A program made the translations under genes and the position numbers. From Spirochaetaceae bacterium (lineage in GTDB: Bacteria > Spirochaetota > Spirochaetia > DSM-27196 > PXBQ01): DNA of 64,000 nt. The notes beneath the pieces were generated by a model. That model was not told the DNA's origin and did no database searches. It saw only the letters and a program-made list of their open reading frames with translations. Each line of letters opens with the position of its first letter. Position 1 is the stretch's first letter. This document shows, piece by piece, positions 60,954 to 64,000 of the stretch. The DNA lies in NCBI GenBank assembly GCA_007695285.1, contig REEC01000125.1, positions 186,001 through 250,000 of the forward strand, written 5' to 3'.

Positions 60954-61646
60954 TCACGAACTTCCGTGCGCCCGAACGTACCGTTCGATCAGATCCGGCC
61001 GCACACGCCGTGTTCTTTCGATCATTTTTTCCCGCCGCCACGCGGCGATCTGCGCATGGTGCCCGGAAACGAGCACACGCGGCACGGAGTCTCCCCGATA
61101 ATCTGCCGGCCGCGTGTAATGCGGGTATTCCAGGAGTCCGTCGGCAAAGCTTTCTTCCGCGAGTGACTCTCCGTTGATCACTCCTTCGCATACACGGTAC
61201 ACCGCATCGATCACGACCAGAGCCGCAACCTCACCCGATGACACCACGTAATCGCCGATAGAAACCTCATCAGTAACATACCGGTCTATAACGCGCTGGT
61301 CAATCCCTTCGTACCGCCCACACAGAATCACGATCTCGTTCTCGTTCGAGAAATCGTGTATCAACGCGGTATCGAGCGGAGTACCGCCCGGAGACACGTA
61401 CACCGTACGTCTGTTTCGAGCACCTACCCACTCGAGGGCACGAGCGACGGGCTCGGGTTTCAAGACCATACCCGCGCCGCCACCATACGGCAGATCGTCG
61501 CAGCGTCGATGAACATCAAACGCAAAATCCCTGATATTCATGAGGCGGTACGACATTACGTCTCGTTTAACCGCCTTTGCCATGATCGAAGAGATGAAGT
61601 AAGCCTCGAGAATCTCGGGAAATAGACTCAGGACCGTCATTTTCAT
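60954..61646 (-). CDS. trmD: tRNA (guanine-37-N1)-methyltransferase
   Basis: A 230-residue SPOUT methyltransferase that modifies G37 next to the anticodon and prevents frameshifts. [31 protein letters not shown] and [23 protein letters not shown] (the knotted SAM site) are intact, as is [13 protein letters not shown]. The ATG overlaps the rimM stop. Length is normal. Confidence 0.97.
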   Translation of the reverse strand: MKMTVLSLFPEILEAYFISSIMAKAVKRDVMSYRLMNIRDFAFDVHRRCDDLPYGGGAGMVLKPEPVARALEWVGARNRRTVYVSPGGTPLDTALIHDFSNENEIVILCGRYEGIDQRVIDRYVTDEVSIGDYVVSSGEVAALVVIDAVYRVCEGVINGESLAEESFADGLLEYPHYTRPADYRGDSVPRVLVSGHHAQIAAWRREKMIERTRRVRPDLIERYVRAHGSS

Positions 61647-62155
61647 TCGAGAATCCAGTCCACAAGCAACTCCATCGTTCTCGCGCGCACGTTCACCGGC
61701 CCGACGAATTTTTTTATGAACGGTACGATGACGGTTCGGCCGTCGATCGTCTCGACGTCGAGCATCGTGACGTCACCGTTTTCCCACGTCGACGTCACGG
61801 TTCCTCGTTCATCTCCGCCGTACACTACGCGGACGCCGCATAACTCGGCGGCGTAGTACTCATCGCGTCGCTTTTTCGCAGCCTCTTTCTTGTCGACGTA
61901 CACGAGATACCCGTTGTACGTGCGAGCCTGCTCAGGCGTCGCTATCTCGGCAAATTTGACGATGATCGAGTTCGAGTGGGTCTTGATGCTCTCTATCGCG
62001 AGGTCCGGTACGATCCGTTCTCCGTCGGAGCTCCGGAGCTCCACGCGCCGCAGACGAAAGAAGTGGTCCGTTTCGCCTGAAAAGCTATGGATTTTCACCT
62101 CACCGCGGACGCCGTGTGACGTCCGGATGACACCGATCGCGATCTTCTCAGTCAA
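61643..62155 (-). CDS. rimM: 16S rRNA processing protein RimM
   Basis: A 170-residue assembly factor for the head of the 30S subunit. The N-terminal IGVIRTSHGVRGEVKIHSFS and the C-terminal PRC-barrel part (VRVVYGGDERGTVTSTWENG) are typical. The start is TTG 62155, which overlaps the khpA stop by eight bases and leaves no other choice for the family N-terminus; translation is probably coupled. Confidence 0.95.
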   Translation of the reverse strand: MTEKIAIGVIRTSHGVRGEVKIHSFSGETDHFFRLRRVELRSSDGERIVPDLAIESIKTHSNSIIVKFAEIATPEQARTYNGYLVYVDKKEAAKKRRDEYYAAELCGVRVVYGGDERGTVTSTWENGDVTMLDVETIDGRTVIVPFIKKFVGPVNVRARTMELLVDWILE

Positions 62156-62381
62156 GGATTTCCAGAACGACTCTCTTGCCGGTTTTCGTCGACGATGCGC
62201 TCAAGATAGTGCGCAACGCTTTCGCTATTCGTCCGTGTTTACCGATAACCTTGCCGATATCGTCGGGCGACACTCTCAACTCCAGGATCGTTGACTTCTC
62301 ACCTTCGATCACGTTTACTTCAACCGATTCGGGATCGTCCACCAACGCCTTGGCCACGTAACTCACGAGCTCTTTTTCCAC
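62148..62381 (-). CDS. khpA: KH-domain RNA-binding protein KhpA
   Basis: A 77-residue protein consisting of one KH domain with the GxxG loop in GKVIGKHGRIAKALR. It binds RNA together with KhpB/Jag in other bacteria. GTG 62381 is chosen for the AAGGAG six bases upstream; the frame is open 23 codons further. It lies between rpsP and rimM as in Bacillus. Confidence 0.93.
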   Translation of the reverse strand: MEKELVSYVAKALVDDPESVEVNVIEGEKSTILELRVSPDDIGKVIGKHGRIAKALRTILSASSTKTGKRVVLEILD

Positions 62382-62467
62382 AGAGGTCTCCTTACAGTTC
62401 GGAATTGTCCGCGTCGTGATCGATCGTGCCCGGGGTCGATCGTGCACCACCGGACGCGTGCCGTGTG

Positions 62468-62716
62468 TTACAGCGTGATGTTATTCTTGTTCAGGAGCTT
62501 TTTCACGGTAGCGGTCGGAAGAGCACCTTTTGCGAGCCACTCGCGAATTCTGTCCTCTTTCAGCCTGACCTGATCCTCTTCCGCTCCGATCGGATGGTAT
62601 AGTCCGACTTCCTCGAGCGCGCGGCCGTCACGCGGCTCCCGCGAATCTATCACCACGATACGATAGTACGGTCTCTTTTTTGATCCGAATCTCTTCAAAC
62701 GAATTTTGGCGCTCAC
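62468..62716 (-). CDS. rpsP: 30S ribosomal protein S16
   Basis: An 82-residue ribosomal protein: [30 protein letters not shown] is the invariant S16 start. The start codon is GTG 62716 behind GGAGG. It follows ffh by 12 bases and begins the ribosome-maturation part of the operon. Confidence 0.97.
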   Translation of the reverse strand: MSAKIRLKRFGSKKRPYYRIVVIDSREPRDGRALEEVGLYHPIGAEEDQVRLKEDRIREWLAKGALPTATVKKLLNKNNITL

Positions 62717-62728
62717 GCGTTCCTCCTG

Positions 62729-64000
62729 CTACATTCCACCAAGGCGTGACATCATGTTCGCCTGGTATTTCTTGTTTTTCGTCATCTTCTTCATCATCAG
62801 ACGCATTTTCTCGAACTTTTTCAATAGTCTGTTCACATCGTACACAGACGTTCCACTTCCACGAGCGATTCTTTTCCGACGCGGTGGCCCGACGATTCGA
62901 TGATTCAGCCGTTCCTGCCTCGTCATCGAGAGGATGATCGCCTCTTCGTGCTTCATCTCCGACTCATTGATGTCGTCCTCGTCGATTTTTCCCTTCATAC
63001 CGGGAATCATCTCGATCATCGACTGAAGCGATCCCATCTTCTTCACGCGTTGAAACTGGTCGAGATAGTCCTGCAACGTAAACGTCGCCGACTGCATCTT
63101 TTCCTGCAGTTCCATCGCCTCGGACTCGTCGATCGTCTCCTGCGCCTTTTCGACGAGCGACACGATATCACCCATCCCAAGGATGCGTGACGCGATCCGC
63201 TCGGGGTAGAACGGCTCGAGATCCTCGAGTTTCTCCCCGACGCCGATGAACTTGATCGGTTTACCGGTGATCGATTTCAGACTCAACGCGGCGCCGCCCC
63301 GCGCGTCGGAATCGAACTTCGTCAAGATGATGCCGGTCAAACCAACCGCTTCGTCGAACGCTTTGGCCACATCGACCGCGTTCTGCCCCGTCATCGAGTC
63401 GGCGACCAGAATGACTTCATCCGGCTCCGAAATACGCCGAATTTCGGCGATCTCGGCCATCAACGTCTCATCGATCTGCATCCGCCCGGACGTATCGACA
63501 AGAATCGTGTCGAACCCGGCTTTTCTACCGTACTTCAACGCGTTCCCGACAACTTTCGTCGCGTCGGTCGCGTCGGTTTCCGAGTAAACCTCGACTTCGA
63601 CCTGCCGGCCGAGTACATTCAGTTGATCGACCGCCGCCGGACGAACCAGGTCCGCCGCGACCAGCAAAGGTTTGCGCCCTTCTCGCGTCAGTCGACGCGC
63701 CAACTTCGCCGCGGTCGTCGTTTTTCCGGAACCTTGAAGCCCCAAAAGAAGCACCACGGACGAGACGTCCGGTCCTCGTAACTCCAGCCCTTTGCGCTCA
63801 TCGCCAAGAAGCGCGACCATCCGGTCGTGCACGATCTTGACGAACTGCTCCCCGGGTTTCACGGACTTCAGGACCGCATCGCCGGTAGCGTCCTCGAGAG
63901 TGCGGTTCACAAACCGCCGCACAACCCTCAGGTTGACGTCCGCCTCGAGTAAAGCAATTTTTATTTCGTCGACCGCGTCACGGACGTTCTTCTCCGATAT
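62729..64000 (-). CDS. ffh: Signal recognition particle protein Ffh, 5' end cut by window
   Basis: The SRP54 GTPase that targets membrane proteins. The frame is open to the window edge (residues ISEKNVRDAVDEIKIALLEADVNLRVV complete part of the N domain), so the start lies outside. G-domain motifs are LLGLQGSGKTTTAAKLA, DTSGRMQID and TKFDSDARGG, and the Met-rich M domain ends the protein (LMMKKMTKNKKYQANMMSRLGGM). About 424 residues are visible. It is upstream of rpsP in the same operon. Confidence 0.96.
   Translation of the reverse strand: MSEKNVRDAVDEIKIALLEADVNLRVVRRFVNRTLEDATGDAVLKSVKPGEQFVKIVHDRMVALLGDERKGLELRGPDVSSVVLLLGLQGSGKTTTAAKLARRLTREGRKPLLVAADLVRPAAVDQLNVLGRQVEVEVYSETDATDATKVVGNALKYGRKAGFDTILVDTSGRMQIDETLMAEIAEIRRISEPDEVILVADSMTGQNAVDVAKAFDEAVGLTGIILTKFDSDARGGAALSLKSITGKPIKFIGVGEKLEDLEPFYPERIASRILGMGDIVSLVEKAQETIDESEAMELQEKMQSATFTLQDYLDQFQRVKKMGSLQSMIEMIPGMKGKIDEDDINESEMKHEEAIILSMTRQERLNHRIVGPPRRKRIARGSGTSVYDVNRLLKKFEKMRLMMKKMTKNKKYQANMMSRLGGM

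Noticed and set aside
1-64000. Prophage, insertion sequence, integrative element or CRISPR array
   Set aside because: No transposase, integrase, phage structural or Cas gene, no att-like repeats next to the tRNA genes, and uniform coding style throughout.

Overview
The window reads as chromosomal DNA of a free-living spirochaete (Spirochaetales), moderately GC-rich. The diagnostic signs are a cytidylate kinase fused to ribosomal protein S1, a GreA domain at the end of a ~900-residue helical-repeat protein, a FlaB-type periplasmic flagellin starting [12 protein letters not shown], and many TPR/HEAT-repeat envelope proteins. Nothing looks like a prophage, insertion sequence, integron or CRISPR array; coding density is very high and many genes overlap by ATGA/GTGA.

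Layout. 1-4.1 kb: tgt (cut by the window edge), murJ and a HEAT protein. 4.2-7.8 kb (minus): TPR protein and the GreA fusion. 8-12.4 kb: rpe, three spirochaete-type TPR/envelope proteins and dtd. 12.4-25.7 kb: prs (minus), then recA-folK, scpA-scpB-rluB-cmk/rpsA, a sigma54 activator with a GAF domain, a TPR membrane protein, a CHASE2 adenylate cyclase, a lipoprotein and a small membrane protein. 25.9-30.4 kb: mazG, and on the minus strand a TPR protein with mreB-mreC-mreD. 30.5-41.3 kb (minus): a long unit YkgJ-like, metallo-beta-lactamase fold, small protein, giant FlgD-Ig/OmpA protein, dnaG, rpoD, zinc-ribbon coiled coil, rnpB. 41.5-43.4 kb: tRNA-Tyr, tRNA-Thr, map, chorismate mutase and a membrane protein. 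43.5-48.4 kb: an SPFH-like protein, a HIT protein, a 596-residue unknown, thiamine pyrophosphokinase and flaB. 48.4-52.9 kb (minus): a ROK regulator and an ABC sugar importer without an ATPase. 53-64 kb: cca/pcnB, then rpmF-acpP-rnc, coaD, a HEAT protein, and a minus-strand ribosome/SRP operon ffh-rpsP-khpA-rimM-trmD-rplS that runs into FliK-like, FlhB-like, HD-GYP and yraN genes.

The most interesting signals are regulatory. (1) At least six genes (rpe, prs, thiN, cca/pcnB, coaD and a HEAT-repeat gene) have a sigma70-type -10 box ending 6 or 7 bases before the start codon and no Shine-Dalgarno sequence, so they should be leaderless; genes with visible leaders in the same window have strong GGAGG sites. 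(2) The flaB leader carries a sigma28-like promoter and two successive hairpins, each presenting GGA in its loop, the second sequestering the ribosome-binding site. This is the architecture of a dual CsrA target. (3) The sigma54 activator carries GAFTDA instead of GAFTGA, the HD-GYP protein has HQE instead of HHE, and the cmk/rpsA fusion contains an internal ribosome-binding site before its S1 part. Starts, promoters and operators were read by eye; no database search was possible.
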